The notes: generated from the letters alone by a model not told the origin. A DNA stretch of 64,000 nucleotides from Lachnospiraceae bacterium (GCA_014804695.1 JAAUZJ010000009.1:1-64000), one strand, 5' to 3'. Positions 44,853 to 54,051 are shown, numbered from the stretch's first letter. Program-made: numbers and translations.

Positions 44853-46685
44853 ATGAGCAGATTGGAAATCATTTCGCCCAATAGAACCAGAATAGTCATG
44901 GAAGGACTATACAAGGATTTGGAGCGAAGAATTGAATCGAGTCCGCCGGGATTATGTCCGGTGGAAATGTCCAAAGCATTTTTGGAATTGTGTCATGCAC
45001 AGACCTGTGGAAAATGCGTTCCATGCCGTATAGGTTTAGGACAGCTTGGACACTTTATCGAGGACGTGCTTGAAGGAAATGCAACAATGGAGACTCTTGA
45101 CATAATGGAAGAGACTGCACTTTCCATTATGGAGTCAGCGGACTGTGCGATAGGATATGAGGCCGCCAATATGGTGTACAAAGGTCTTATCGGCTATCGT
45201 GACGATTATGAGCAGCACATAAGAAACGGCCGTTGTACATGTACATATCACCAGCCGGTGCCTTGTATGGCTACGTGTCCGGCACAGGTGGACATTCCGG
45301 GATATATTGCGCTTGTGCGTGAAGGAAGATATGCGGACGCAATCCGTCTTATCAGAAAAGATAATCCTTTTCCGACTACATGCGGCTTTATCTGCGAGCA
45401 TCCCTGCGAGGCTCGTTGTAGAAGAAATATGGTGGATGATGCCGTTAATATCCGTGGACTTAAAAGAGTGGCTGCTGATTTTGCAGGAGAAGTGGAGCCG
45501 CCTAAATGTGCGCCATCAACGGGAAAGAAAGTTGCGGTACTCGGAGGAGGACCGGGAGGTCTTAGCGCAGCATACTATTTACAGCTTATGGGACACCAGA
45601 CGACCGTATTCGAAATGCTTCCTGAGCTGGGCGGTATGTTAAGATACGGTATCCCGAATTACCGCCTTCCCAAAAACAGGCTGGATGAGGATATTAATAG
45701 TATATTGAAGACCGGAGTTGAGGTAAAACATGGTCTCAAAATCGGTAAAGACATTACGATCAAAGATTTAAGGGATCAGTACGATGCGGTACTTATCACA
45801 ATCGGAGCAAGCACCGATAAGAAACTCGGACTTGAGGGAGAAAACGCTGACGGAATATTGTCGGCAGTCCAGTTCCTTAGAAATGTCGGTAAAAATGAAA
45901 TAATGGATCTGACAGGCAAAGAAGTTGCTGTAATCGGCGGCGGTAACGTTTCGATGGACGCAGTACGTACTGCTAAACGTCTTGGCGCGAAGAAGGTCAG
46001 CATTGTATATCGTAGAAGAGTAGACGATATGACGGCGCTTCGCGGTGAGATTGACGGTGCGGTTGCCGAAGGAATAGAGCTTCAGACATTAAAGGCACCT
46101 GCGGCAATCGATGTGGATGAAAATAACCATGTAAAAGGAATTTATGTAACGCCGCAGATGATAAGCGAAATCCGCGACGGACGTGCAAGCGTTAAGCCTA
46201 CCGGTGAAAAAGATATATACATACCCTGCGATGTGCTTATCGTAGCAATCGGACAAAACATTGAAACTCGCCATTTTGAGGAATCGGGAGTACAGGTATC
46301 AAGAGGAAAGATCGTAGCTACAAGTACAGGTGCACTTGCTAATATGCCAGGTGTATTTGCCGGCGGAGACTGCGCGAGCGGTCCTGCTTCCGTAATTAAA
46401 GCTATTGCGGCAGCTAAGGTTACGGCAGCCAATATCGACGAGTATCTTGGATACCGCCATGAGATATCATGCGAAGTTGAAATTCCCGAGCCGCGTCTTG
46501 ACGACCATAAGCCTTGCGGAAGAGTTAACCTTACAGAGCGTGAAGCATGCGAGAGAGTATGCGATTTTGAAGGCGTTGAAAACTGCATGACTGAAAATGA
46601 AGCAAAACAGGAGGCCGGAAGGTGCCTGCGCTGCGATCATTTCGGATATGGCATATTTAAGGGGGGCAGAGAGACATTATGGTAA
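44853..46685 (+). CDS. NuoF-tail/GltD-like NAD(P)H flavoprotein, hydrogenase partner
   Basis: A 610-residue fusion. Residues about 1-110 carry a NuoF C-terminal 4Fe-4S site (TCGKCVPCRIG, near 52-62). Residues about 130-560 are a GltD-like FAD/NAD(P)H oxidoreductase with two dinucleotide folds, VLGGGPGGLSAAYY (about 230) and VIGGGNVSMDA (about 360), plus N-terminal iron-sulfur Cys clusters (CPAQVDIPGYI, CGFICEHPCEARC). It passes electrons between NAD(P)H and the hydrogenase encoded directly downstream, whose ATG lies within this gene's last codons. The GGGGG upstream is the ribosome binding site. It could be an electron-bifurcating or group A6-type partner. Confidence 0.85.
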   Translation: MSRLEIISPNRTRIVMEGLYKDLERRIESSPPGLCPVEMSKAFLELCHAQTCGKCVPCRIGLGQLGHFIEDVLEGNATMETLDIMEETALSIMESADCAIGYEAANMVYKGLIGYRDDYEQHIRNGRCTCTYHQPVPCMATCPAQVDIPGYIALVREGRYADAIRLIRKDNPFPTTCGFICEHPCEARCRRNMVDDAVNIRGLKRVAADFAGEVEPPKCAPSTGKKVAVLGGGPGGLSAAYYLQLMGHQTTVFEMLPELGGMLRYGIPNYRLPKNRLDEDINSILKTGVEVKHGLKIGKDITIKDLRDQYDAVLITIGASTDKKLGLEGENADGILSAVQFLRNVGKNEIMDLTGKEVAVIGGGNVSMDAVRTAKRLGAKKVSIVYRRRVDDMTALRGEIDGAVAEGIELQTLKAPAAIDVDENNHVKGIYVTPQMISEIRDGRASVKPTGEKDIYIPCDVLIVAIGQNIETRHFEESGVQVSRGKIVATSTGALANMPGVFAGGDCASGPASVIKAIAAAKVTAANIDEYLGYRHEISCEVEIPEPRLDDHKPCGRVNLTEREACERVCDFEGVENCMTENEAKQEAGRCLRCDHFGYGIFKGGRETLW

Positions 46686-48409
46686 ATATTACGATTGATA
46701 ATAAAAAAATTTCCGTAGAGGAAAATACTACTATTATGGAGGCTGCCGCAAAAAACGGAATACCGATTCCTAAATTATGTTATTTAAAAGGTATTAATGA
46801 GATAGCAGCCTGCCGCGTGTGCGTAGTTGAATTAGAGGGCAAGGAAAAACTGATCACATCCTGTAATACGGTTGTAGAAGAAGGCATGGTACTTTATACC
46901 AACAGCCCGAAGGTGCGCAAACATAGAAAAACTACTGTAGAGCTTTTGCTTTCACAACACGATTGCAGCTGCGTAACCTGTTCAAGAAGCGGAAACTGCA
47001 GCCTGCAAAAGGTCGCAAATGATTTGAATATTATAGATATTCCTTACAAACAGGAAATTGAACGTCAGCCCTGGAATAAAGAATTCCCACTTATTCGTGA
47101 TTCATCTAAATGTATTAAGTGTATGAGATGCGTTCAGGTTTGTGATAAGGTACAGGGACTCAATGTATGGGATGTGGAGGGAACCGGTTCCCGTACCACA
47201 GTCAATGTAGCAGGCCAAAAAAGTATTGAAGAAGCAGACTGTTCACTGTGTGGACAGTGTATTACACACTGCCCTGTCGGAGCACTCAGAGTGCGCGACG
47301 ATACGGAAAAAGTCTGGAATGCGATTGCCGACAAAGATAAGATAGTGGTAGTACAGGTGGCTCCTGCAGTACGTGCCGCATGGGGAGAAGAGCTTGGTCT
47401 TAAACCGGAGGAGGCAACAGTAGGTAAAATTCTGGATGCCCTGAAACGCATGGGAGCAGATTATGTATTTGACACAACCTTTTCCGCAGACCTTACAATT
47501 ATGGAAGAGGGCAATGAGTTCATTAAACGCTTTACAAACGGTGAATTAAAAGAACGTCCGATGTTTACATCCTGCTGTCCGGGCTGGATAAGATTTATCA
47601 AATCCCAGTTCCCGCATATGGTTAAGCAACTTTCAACCGCGAAGTCACCGCAGCAGATGTTTGGCGCAGTTATGAAAACCTATTTTGCAAAGAAAATAGA
47701 TGTGTCTCCTGACAAGATTTATACGGTCTCCGTTATGCCCTGTGTTTCTAAGAAGGGCGAGCGTGAGATGGAATTATTCTATGAGGAATACGCGGGACAT
47801 GACATTGATGCGGTAATCACAACAAGGGAACTTATAAAAATGATCCGTTCCGCACATATTAGTCCTGATACCCTTACAGATATAGAAAGCGACCGTCCGA
47901 TGCAGCAAGGCTCCGGTGCCGGAGTAATCTTTGGCGTAACCGGCGGCGTAATGGAAGCGGCGCTTCGCAGTGCATACTATCTTGTGAAAAAGGAAAATCC
48001 GCCGGCAGATGCTTTTAAATCTGTCAGAAATTCAACTACCGAAGGAATTGATGGTGTAGTTGAAGCCGATTTCCAAATAGATGACATTACTGTCAGAACT
48101 GCTGTAGTAAGCGGACTTGGCAATACGAGGGCTTTACTTAAAAAGATTGAACGCGGGGAAGTCCACTATGATTTCGTTGAAGTAATGGCGTGTCCGGGAG
48201 GTTGCGTCGGCGGCGGCGGTCAGCCTATCCACGACGGAGAGGAACTCGCATTCGAGAGAGGAAAGAACCTCTATTATCTGGATGAAAATGCAAATATCCG
48301 TTTTTCACATGAAAATCAGGATATCATAGAAATGTATGACGAATTCTTTGAGGCGCCGATGTCTCATAAGGCGCATATGTTGTTGCATACCGAACATGAA
48401 GCTCATTAG
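46679..48409 (+). CDS. hydA: [FeFe] hydrogenase, NAD(P)-linked
   Basis: A 576-residue catalytic subunit. An N-terminal [2Fe-2S] domain (Cys near 34, 46, 49, 63), a His/Cys-ligated cluster HDCSCVTCSRSGNC (about 98-111), and two [4Fe-4S] sets (CIKCMRCVQVC and CSLCGQCITHC) lead to the H-cluster. Its motifs are TSCCPGW (about 297), MPCVSKKGERE (about 352) and MACPGGCVGGGGQP (about 502). It evolves or oxidises H2 and gets electrons from the flavoprotein encoded upstream, with which it overlaps. It contains one TGACA-N4-TGTCA copy and is followed by hairpin element A. Confidence 0.95.
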   Translation: MVNITIDNKKISVEENTTIMEAAAKNGIPIPKLCYLKGINEIAACRVCVVELEGKEKLITSCNTVVEEGMVLYTNSPKVRKHRKTTVELLLSQHDCSCVTCSRSGNCSLQKVANDLNIIDIPYKQEIERQPWNKEFPLIRDSSKCIKCMRCVQVCDKVQGLNVWDVEGTGSRTTVNVAGQKSIEEADCSLCGQCITHCPVGALRVRDDTEKVWNAIADKDKIVVVQVAPAVRAAWGEELGLKPEEATVGKILDALKRMGADYVFDTTFSADLTIMEEGNEFIKRFTNGELKERPMFTSCCPGWIRFIKSQFPHMVKQLSTAKSPQQMFGAVMKTYFAKKIDVSPDKIYTVSVMPCVSKKGEREMELFYEEYAGHDIDAVITTRELIKMIRSAHISPDTLTDIESDRPMQQGSGAGVIFGVTGGVMEAALRSAYYLVKKENPPADAFKSVRNSTTEGIDGVVEADFQIDDITVRTAVVSGLGNTRALLKKIERGEVHYDFVEVMACPGGCVGGGGQPIHDGEELAFERGKNLYYLDENANIRFSHENQDIIEMYDEFFEAPMSHKAHMLLHTEHEAH

Positions 48410-48411
48410 GT

Positions 48412-48545
48412 AATTGCGGGGTTATTGGAGGGCCACGAACGTAGACAATATAAATGCAAACTGGGCTCGAACCGCGGGAGCGAAGGTCGCCCCGGTTTTG
48501 TTTATGTTGTCTACGTTCTGGTTATTTGAAAAGATTTCCGCAATT
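48412..48545 (+). repeat. Long-hairpin intergenic element A
   Basis: An 8-bp outer stem (AATTGCGG 48412-48419 with CCGCAATT 48538-48545) surrounds a 30-nt imperfect inner stem (48437-48466 with 48489-48518, arm starting GAACGTAGAC). The 22-nt terminal loop is centred on CCGCGGGAGCGAAGG (48472-48486). It starts 3 bp after the hydrogenase stop codon and ends 38 bp before the next gene. It shares the loop exactly with elements B and C. It could fold as RNA or single-stranded DNA; it might also act as a terminator, but no long U tract follows. Confidence 0.85.
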
Positions 48546-48583
48546 GTTCAGATTAAATAAATACTCCCTATGGAGGAAAGGAA

Positions 48584-48811
48584 ATGAAGTGTCCATTTTG
48601 TGATATAGAAATGCTACAAGGTTATTTGAATTGTGGCTTAGCACTTTGGAGTACCAGAAAGCATAAGATAAGTCTGCTTACAGACGACAAAGAACAATTT
48701 GCTTTCCGGCTTAAACATACAATGGTATCTCCAAATCATGTGAGTAGTAATTTCTGTCCTAAATGTAAGCGAATGATTATTGACTGCGCAGAGTATGAAA
48801 GCAATATATAG
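48584..48811 (+). CDS. Small zinc-ribbon protein (DUF6487-like)
   Basis: A 75-residue protein. MKCPFCDIEMLQGYLNCG at the start and NFCPKCKRMIID near the end supply CxxC pairs at about residues 3-6 and 58-61 that should bind zinc. The Trp in ALWSTRKHK lies between them. It matches small cytoplasmic zinc-ribbon proteins of the DUF6487 type by eye. GGAGGAAAGGAA is a strong ribosome binding site. Function unknown. It lies between hairpin elements A and E. Confidence 0.75.
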   Translation: MKCPFCDIEMLQGYLNCGLALWSTRKHKISLLTDDKEQFAFRLKHTMVSPNHVSSNFCPKCKRMIIDCAEYESNI

Positions 48812-48880
48812 TAGAAACTTCCTGTTTGTGGAGTAGTTTATAGGAACACTTTTTCGAAAATGTAGAATAAATATAGGTAA

Positions 48881-49068
48881 TTGCAAAACTCTTTATTTCC
48901 ACAACCTAGTTGTGCAATATAGACAAATCATAAGCAGGGTGCTAGGGAGCCGTCGGTACTTAGCGAGGTTTTTTCGAGCTTAGTACCGCTACGAGCGACA
49001 TGCAGCGCAAGCGTGCCCTGCGTTGATTTGTCTATATTGTGCAACGGTCGGATGGAAACATTTTGCAA
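48881..49068. repeat. Long-hairpin intergenic element E (different central domain)
   Basis: An 8-bp outer stem (TTGCAAAA 48881-48888 with TTTTGCAA 49061-49068), a TTTCCA/TGGAAA stem (48896-48901 with 49053-49058) and a fully paired 22-bp stem (48909-48930 with 49024-49045, two G-U pairs) enclose a large GC-rich domain. The domain holds a GCAGGG/CCCTGC stem and a GGTACTTAGC/GCTTAGTACC hairpin. The outer stem and an AATATA arm resemble elements A-D, but the central domain is unrelated. Confidence 0.8.
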
Positions 49069-49101
49069 GAGCCAGGAAATTAATGTGAGAGAGGGAAACA
49101 T

Positions 49102-49449
49102 ATGCAAGAGGAGACGCTGCGGGCTGTTATGCTCGGCATGTTTATGATAGTTATGGCATTGACTGTCTTGATGCTTTATATTAGAATTTATGGTATAGCG
49201 CGGATTTATAATTGGAATGGGAAGAGATTTTGTTATTTGGGAACGGTGCCTTTGCGTAAAGAGGGTAAAGATTTTGCGATTCGGATTGGTGAGCGTATGG
49301 TGGATTTGTCGTATACGACACTTTATCGTGTTTGCCCAAGCCGTTCTTTTTGTGTGAGAAATCGTTATCGTGATGTGTTTGTTTATGCAGATGGCGGCAG
49401 ACAGCATCTGGTTGTGGATGTAGAGCCTATGAAAGCGGAGATTCTATGA
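49102..49449 (+). CDS. Hypothetical single-pass membrane protein
   Basis: A 115-residue protein with one hydrophobic segment (about 8-27) and then a basic, probably cytoplasmic domain rich in Arg and Tyr (RIYNWNGKRFCYLG and YRVCPSRSFC). No family is recognised. GAGAGGGAAA supports the start. Its stop overlaps the start of the glycosyltransferase gene by four bases (ATGA), so the two are coupled and may work together at the membrane. Confidence 0.65.
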   Translation: MQEETLRAVMLGMFMIVMALTVLMLYIRIYGIARIYNWNGKRFCYLGTVPLRKEGKDFAIRIGERMVDLSYTTLYRVCPSRSFCVRNRYRDVFVYADGGRQHLVVDVEPMKAEIL

Positions 49450-50462
49450 TTACTATAAGTCTTTGTATGATCGTAAAAAATGAAGAGAGACTGCTTGCAA
49501 GATGTCTTGACAGTGTTGCAGACCTTATGGATGAAATTATCATTGTGGATACGGGCTCAACAGATAAGACAAAGGAAATTGCTGCGCGTTATACTGATAA
49601 AATCTATGATTTTGAATGGATAAATGATTTTGCTGCAGCAAGGAACTTTGCTTTTAGTAAGGCTGGTATGGAGTATATTTATTCTGCGGATGCGGACGAG
49701 GTGTTGGATGCGGAGAACAGGGAAGCTTTTCTTGCGCTTAAGAAAACGTTGCTTCCTGAAATTGATATTGTACAGATGTATTACGCAAACCAGCTGGACT
49801 TTGGAACTATTTATAATTATGATAAGGAACTGCGCCCTAAGCTTTACAAGCGTCTTAGGACTTTTACATGGGAAGCGCCTATTCATGAGCAGGTTATTTT
49901 GGAACCGGTGATTTATGACAGTGATGTCATAATATCGCATATGCCGGAAAACAATCATAAGGACAGAGATCTGGCTTCTTTTGCAAGAATTACGTTTTCG
50001 GGTGAGACGCTTTCAAAGCGCCTGCATAATATTTATGCCAAGGAGCTTTTTGTATCAGGAGAAGACAATGACTTTCTTAAGGCCAGTGATTTTTTTGAAA
50101 CTTCATGTCAGGATACTTCCCGTAGCGTTGATGAAATCAGGGAGGCGGCCTGTGTTGCGGCAAGAGCTGCAAGGATTAGACAAGATTCAGTTAAATTTTT
50201 AAAGTACGCGCTCAAGGCAATAGCCTGTGACGGATGTTCGGAAATCTGCTGTGAACTTGGACAATATTTCATGGAGCAGAAAGATTTTGACGAGGCGATT
50301 GTCTGGTTTTATAATGGTGCGTATGAGATGGGGAGTATACTTAATATACACAGCAGCGGGGATATTCCTCTTAAGGGACTTGTTGAGTGCTATAGACTGC
50401 TGGGCAATGATGAACAGGCGGAGGAGTATGAGCGGCTTGCGGAGGAATGGAAACCGGAGTAA
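49446..50462 (+). CDS. Glycosyltransferase family 2 with TPR-like tail
   Basis: A 338-residue GT-A fold glycosyltransferase. ISLCMIVKNEERLLARCLDS opens the domain, DTGSTDKTKEIA is the nucleotide-sugar site and SADADEV (about 79-85) the DxD metal site. After about 210 residues the tail is helical with Cys and TPR-like repeats (FDEAIVWFYNGAYEMG). This matches the family of SunS-like / tetratricopeptide glycosyltransferases. It uses an activated sugar on a protein or other acceptor. Coupled to the small membrane protein. One TGACA-N4-TGTCA copy at 49916. Confidence 0.85.
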   Translation: MITISLCMIVKNEERLLARCLDSVADLMDEIIIVDTGSTDKTKEIAARYTDKIYDFEWINDFAAARNFAFSKAGMEYIYSADADEVLDAENREAFLALKKTLLPEIDIVQMYYANQLDFGTIYNYDKELRPKLYKRLRTFTWEAPIHEQVILEPVIYDSDVIISHMPENNHKDRDLASFARITFSGETLSKRLHNIYAKELFVSGEDNDFLKASDFFETSCQDTSRSVDEIREAACVAARAARIRQDSVKFLKYALKAIACDGCSEICCELGQYFMEQKDFDEAIVWFYNGAYEMGSILNIHSSGDIPLKGLVECYRLLGNDEQAEEYERLAEEWKPE

Positions 50463-50473
50463 AGTTAAAACTA

Positions 50474-51691
50474 TTAATCCTTTATCAGAAAACTAACAAA
50501 TGATGCAATAGAGCAAAGGCACAGATCAACAATCCATAATGCGGTATAGCTAAGAGGAGTGGTAACAAGAATACCTCCGAGCCATGCGCTGGCAAAGGCT
50601 CCAATCTGATGTCCGATGCAAAGCGAACCATATAGAACTGCCATTTTTGCAATTCCCACTTTGCCACTAATAATGCCTGTTGTCGGCGGTACGGTGGAAT
50701 CTCCCGTTAATCCCAAAACTGCAGTAGCAATAAAAGCAAATAGAATAGATTTCGGCAGAAAAATAAATGCGATTGCGATCAAAACACGGATCCCATATAC
50801 CGAAGCAAGTACATTTTTCATGCGGAAGAACCGTCCTAAATAACCGGTGAGAACTGCTCCAAGCATGGTGGCAATTCCGTAAACTGTCAGCGTTAATGAG
50901 GTGATACTGCCCGGTATGCCATTAGATAAATACTGCGAAAATAAATGCGTTTCAATAATTGACATATGAAAACCACAGGTAGAAAAGCCAATCAGTAAGC
51001 ACCAATATGTACGGTCACGAAATGCTGCACGCAGAATAACGGACAGAGTTTCGCCTTTGTGGGCATCTTCAGTCTTGTTAGTTTGAAATGTTTGTGTTTC
51101 ATTTTTCTTTTTACTCTGGGAAAGCCATATGATTACAGGAAGCATAAACAAAATAGGGATACTGAAAACCGGCATGGCTACAGTGATTCCACGCCAGGCT
51201 GTCAGATGTTGAAGGGTGGGGGCCATCAATGCATCACCGATTCCTGCACTTGCCTGTATAATACCGGAAGCCGCTGCTGCCCGCTTTTCACCAATTATTG
51301 GGGAGATTGCACCCATAACAACTCCCAGACAGAGCGCTCCTGTGCCAGTAGGTAAAATAATGCCAAAAAACAACAGCATACTCCATGTCTGTGTACAAAA
51401 TGGAGTCGCGATCAATCCTGTTGCCATCAGGATAATACCACATAGCAACACAAAGGCATTAGACTTTTTCAATGCCAGCATAGCAAATAAAGGCTGCGTG
51501 GCTCCATATAAGATCTGACCAATGCCAATAGCAAAACTAACAGCAGCGTAACTGATTCCTGTATGTTCTATAATGCCATTCATCATAATACCGTAGTTGT
51601 CTTTCGTTCCCTGCATAATCCCAAAAACAAGGCATGCGGCTGTCACAGCAACTAAATATTGTAAGAAATTATTTTTTGTTGTCCGGTTCAT
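50474..51691 (-). CDS. MFS transporter (MarR-linked)
   Basis: A 405-residue twelve-helix major facilitator. It starts MNRTTKNNFLQYLVAVTAAC, has the MFS loop ISPIIGEKRAAAASGIIQAS (about 131-150) and a central cytoplasmic loop (about 195-215). It resembles the oxalate/formate antiporter-like branch of MFS exporters. It is 24 bp downstream of marR on the same strand and should be in the same transcript, so a MarR-controlled drug or metabolite pump is likely. AAAGGAAAA precedes the ATG. Confidence 0.85.
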   Translation of the reverse strand: MNRTTKNNFLQYLVAVTAACLVFGIMQGTKDNYGIMMNGIIEHTGISYAAVSFAIGIGQILYGATQPLFAMLALKKSNAFVLLCGIILMATGLIATPFCTQTWSMLLFFGIILPTGTGALCLGVVMGAISPIIGEKRAAAASGIIQASAGIGDALMAPTLQHLTAWRGITVAMPVFSIPILFMLPVIIWLSQSKKKNETQTFQTNKTEDAHKGETLSVILRAAFRDRTYWCLLIGFSTCGFHMSIIETHLFSQYLSNGIPGSITSLTLTVYGIATMLGAVLTGYLGRFFRMKNVLASVYGIRVLIAIAFIFLPKSILFAFIATAVLGLTGDSTVPPTTGIISGKVGIAKMAVLYGSLCIGHQIGAFASAWLGGILVTTPLSYTALWIVDLCLCSIASFVSFLIKD

Positions 51692-51715
51692 TTGGTTTTT
51701 TCCTTTTTCTTTTTA

Positions 51716-52147
51716 TTAATGTGCTATTTCTGTCTCTTTGAGGGCTTGAAGTTTACTGCCAATGCGCAAAATTGCTTCTGAATCTTCTTTCCCTAAAAAT
51801 AGCTCCATCTTCTTTTGTGCGTCGTTCCATACAGTAACGGCAGCTTCCAAAGACTTTTTTCCTGCCGCTGATACTGTAAAAGTCTTACCATGTCCCTCTG
51901 TTTTTTCAATCAGATTACGCGATTCTAACAATTTAATATTCCGAACCATTGTGCTTCTGTCTAATCCCACACGCCTGGCCCAATGTGTGATATTTGCGCT
52001 TTGCAGTCTTGATAAGTTAATAAGTAGATAATATTGCGCTATTGTAAGCCCCGTGTCTTTTAATGCGCTGTCATAAAAATCCGAAACAGCATTTGCGCTT
52101 CGCCTTAAATTAGTACAATAACATTCGCTTTTACATAAATCTGACAT
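51716..52147 (-). CDS. MarR family transcriptional regulator
   Basis: A 143-residue winged-helix regulator. SRLQSANITHWARRVGLDRS and TMVRNIKLLESRNLIEKT form the DNA-binding region (about 44-85). The first residues MSDLCKSECYCTNLRRSANA carry three Cys, which might give redox sensing. ATG 52147 has AAGGAGG upstream. It probably represses itself and the MFS gene through the perfect palindrome at 52231-52253 beside its promoter. Confidence 0.9.
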   Translation of the reverse strand: MSDLCKSECYCTNLRRSANAVSDFYDSALKDTGLTIAQYYLLINLSRLQSANITHWARRVGLDRSTMVRNIKLLESRNLIEKTEGHGKTFTVSAAGKKSLEAAVTVWNDAQKKMELFLGKEDSEAILRIGSKLQALKETEIAH

Positions 52148-52230
52148 AAAATATTCCTCCTTCAAAATGATTTAATCATGAAAAAATCCACCAGATAATC
52201 ACTTTGATATACCATATTTATTCTCTTGCA

Positions 52231-52284
52231 TGTATATACACCGTGTATATACACATTTATATCACTAAGTATGTGTCTTGTCAA
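52231..52284 (-). promoter_or_regulatory. marR promoter with perfect palindromic operator
   Basis: On the minus strand TTGACA (52284-52279) and TATAAA (52261-52256) are 17 bp apart. Two bases beyond the -10 box is TGTATATACAC-C-GTGTATATACA (52231-52253), a perfect 11+1+11 palindrome covering the transcription start. Its place and symmetry fit MarR binding. Confidence 0.8.
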
Positions 52285-52333
52285 GATATTTGTTTTTATA
52301 ATTTATTTTAAAAATCTCGGATATATCGACTGA

Positions 52334-52362
52334 TTGTCATATCAGCCAATATATGCTATTAT
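52334..52362 (+). promoter_or_regulatory. Promoter of the hisC gene
   Basis: TTGTCA (52334-52339) and TATTAT (52357-52362) are 17 bp apart, 37 bp before the hisC start codon. Confidence 0.65.
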
Positions 52363-52399
52363 AAATAAATGGAAAGTTAGACGGAAAAGAGGCATATAG

Positions 52400-53455
52400 A
52401 TGAAGTGGGAAGATAATGTTAGGAAGGTTGTGCCGTATGTGGCGGGAGAACAGCCGCAGAAGAAGGGAATAATTAAATTGAATACTAATGAATGTCCATA
52501 TCCGCCATCGCCAAAAGTTGAAGGCAGGATGAAGCAGATGGACTATCAGGATTTACGGCTTTATCCGGAGTTTTCGGAGAAGACAATGCTTTCTGACATG
52601 CTTGTCAGTTATCATGGAATAGGCAAAGAACAGATTTTCATCGGAGTAGGTTCGGATGATGTACTTTCAATGGCATTCCTTACCTTTTTTAATTCGGATA
52701 AACCGGTATTTTTTCCGGATATAACATATTCTTTTTATGATGTGTGGGCGGAAGTTTACGGTATTCCATATGAAGTGAAGCCGCTTGATGATGATTTCTG
52801 CATACGCAGGGAAGATTACCTTAAAGAAAATGGAGGAATAGTTTTTCCAAATCCAAATGCACCAACCGGAGTTTTTATGGATGTGTCGGAGATTGAGGAG
52901 ATCATAGCGGCAAACAGGGACGTAGTGGTTATCGTTGACGAAGCTTATATTGATTTTGGCGGCACAAGCGCACTGCCTCTGATCAATAAATACGATAACC
53001 TGCTGATTGTCCGTACTTTCTCCAAATCAAGGGCTATGGCAGGTGCAAGAATCGGGTATGCTATGGGAAATGAACGCCTGATCCGATACTTAAATGATGT
53101 GAAATATTCCGTCAATTCATATACGATGAACCGTATGGCATTAGAGCTTGGTGCGGCGTGTATGGAGGATGATGCTTATTTTAAGGAAATCTGTAGTAAA
53201 ATAATAGCTACCAGGGAGCGTACTGCCAAAGAATTGACTGCTCTTGGCTTTACATTTCCGCCCTCTTATGGTAATTTTATCTTTGCTGCACATAACAAGG
53301 TCAAAGCACAGGATATTTTTGAGAAACTGAAGAAACATGACATATATGTCAGATATTGGAATAAGCCAAGGATTGACAATTATCTGCGTATTACAATAGG
53401 TACGGATGAGCAGATGGACGCTTTGTTTGCAGCGCTTAGGGAGATTTTGGCGTAG
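52400..53455 (+). CDS. hisC: Histidinol-phosphate aminotransferase
   Basis: A 351-residue fold-type I PLP enzyme. Substrate and cofactor motifs are KLNTNECPYPPSP (near 28), FPNPNAPTGVF (about 149), VDEAYIDFGG (about 179) and RTFSKSRAMAGARIGY (about 205-220), where the Lys binds PLP. It moves the amino group between glutamate and imidazole-acetol phosphate in histidine synthesis. The gene stands apart from other his genes; other aromatic or cobalamin-type aminotransferase roles are possible. AGAGGC precedes the ATG. Two TGACA-N4-TGTCA copies lie in it. Confidence 0.85.
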   Translation: MKWEDNVRKVVPYVAGEQPQKKGIIKLNTNECPYPPSPKVEGRMKQMDYQDLRLYPEFSEKTMLSDMLVSYHGIGKEQIFIGVGSDDVLSMAFLTFFNSDKPVFFPDITYSFYDVWAEVYGIPYEVKPLDDDFCIRREDYLKENGGIVFPNPNAPTGVFMDVSEIEEIIAANRDVVVIVDEAYIDFGGTSALPLINKYDNLLIVRTFSKSRAMAGARIGYAMGNERLIRYLNDVKYSVNSYTMNRMALELGAACMEDDAYFKEICSKIIATRERTAKELTALGFTFPPSYGNFIFAAHNKVKAQDIFEKLKKHDIYVRYWNKPRIDNYLRITIGTDEQMDALFAALREILA

Positions 53456-53485
53456 AAATTTAGAGAAAGGCACAGGGTTATTTTT

Positions 53486-53986
53486 ATGGAAAGTTTAGCA
53501 GTCTGGTTCGCTAATACATTGGGGAAATATGTTTCCAGAGAGATAGTTATTTTTATAATTTCCATGATACCGATTTTGGAATTGCGTGGGGGGCTGATAG
53601 TGTCAAGCCTTCTGAACGTTTCTATTTTAAAAGCTATTCCGATTTGTATTATAGGAAATATCATACCGATTCCGTTTATACTTTTGTTTATTAAACAGAT
53701 ATTTAAGTGGCTTAAGAAGGTCAGCTTTTTTAAAAAAATCATTGAGAAGCTGGAAGCACGCGCTATGGGCAAGAGTGATTCCATTAAGAGATATGAATTC
53801 TGGGGACTGGTGCTGTTTGTCGGAATTCCGCTTCCGGGGACTGGTGCATGGACCGGTTCTTTGATTGCGGCGCTGCTTGAGATTGACTTTAAAAAAGCAA
53901 TTCTTGCTGAGTTACTTGGAATTGCGATAGCAACTATTATTATGTCGATTTTTTCTTATGGGTTGTTGGGAGCGTTGATTTCGTAG
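53486..53986 (+). CDS. Small multidrug export protein family (COG2426)
   Basis: A 166-residue membrane protein with about four or five helices. IPILELRGGLIVSSLLN and LFVGIPLPGTGAWTGSLIAA are the conserved stretches of the small multi-drug export family PF06695. It begins shortly after the GAGAAAGGCA leader also found at 26919 and 32797. It is 30 bp downstream of hisC. Despite the name, transport has little direct proof in this family. Confidence 0.85.
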   Translation: MESLAVWFANTLGKYVSREIVIFIISMIPILELRGGLIVSSLLNVSILKAIPICIIGNIIPIPFILLFIKQIFKWLKKVSFFKKIIEKLEARAMGKSDSIKRYEFWGLVLFVGIPLPGTGAWTGSLIAALLEIDFKKAILAELLGIAIATIIMSIFSYGLLGALIS

Positions 53987-53993
53987 TTTAAAA

Positions 53994-54007
53994 TGACAAG
54001 TGTGTCA
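53994..54007. promoter_or_regulatory. TGACA-AGTG-TGTCA palindrome upstream of the GH20 gene
   Basis: One of the two intergenic copies of the motif in this stretch, extended to ATGACA/TGTCAT, 45 bp before the GH20 start. It could be a protein-binding site or simply a member of the scattered family. Confidence 0.5.
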
Positions 54008-54051
54008 TGTGTTGGTAAACGTGTTATAGTTGATGGACGTATTACAATAGT

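Noticed and set aside
48472..48486. The CGAACC part of the conserved loop as a tRNA T-loop
   Set aside because: It lacks acceptor, anticodon and D-arm features; the surrounding arms form one long hairpin instead.
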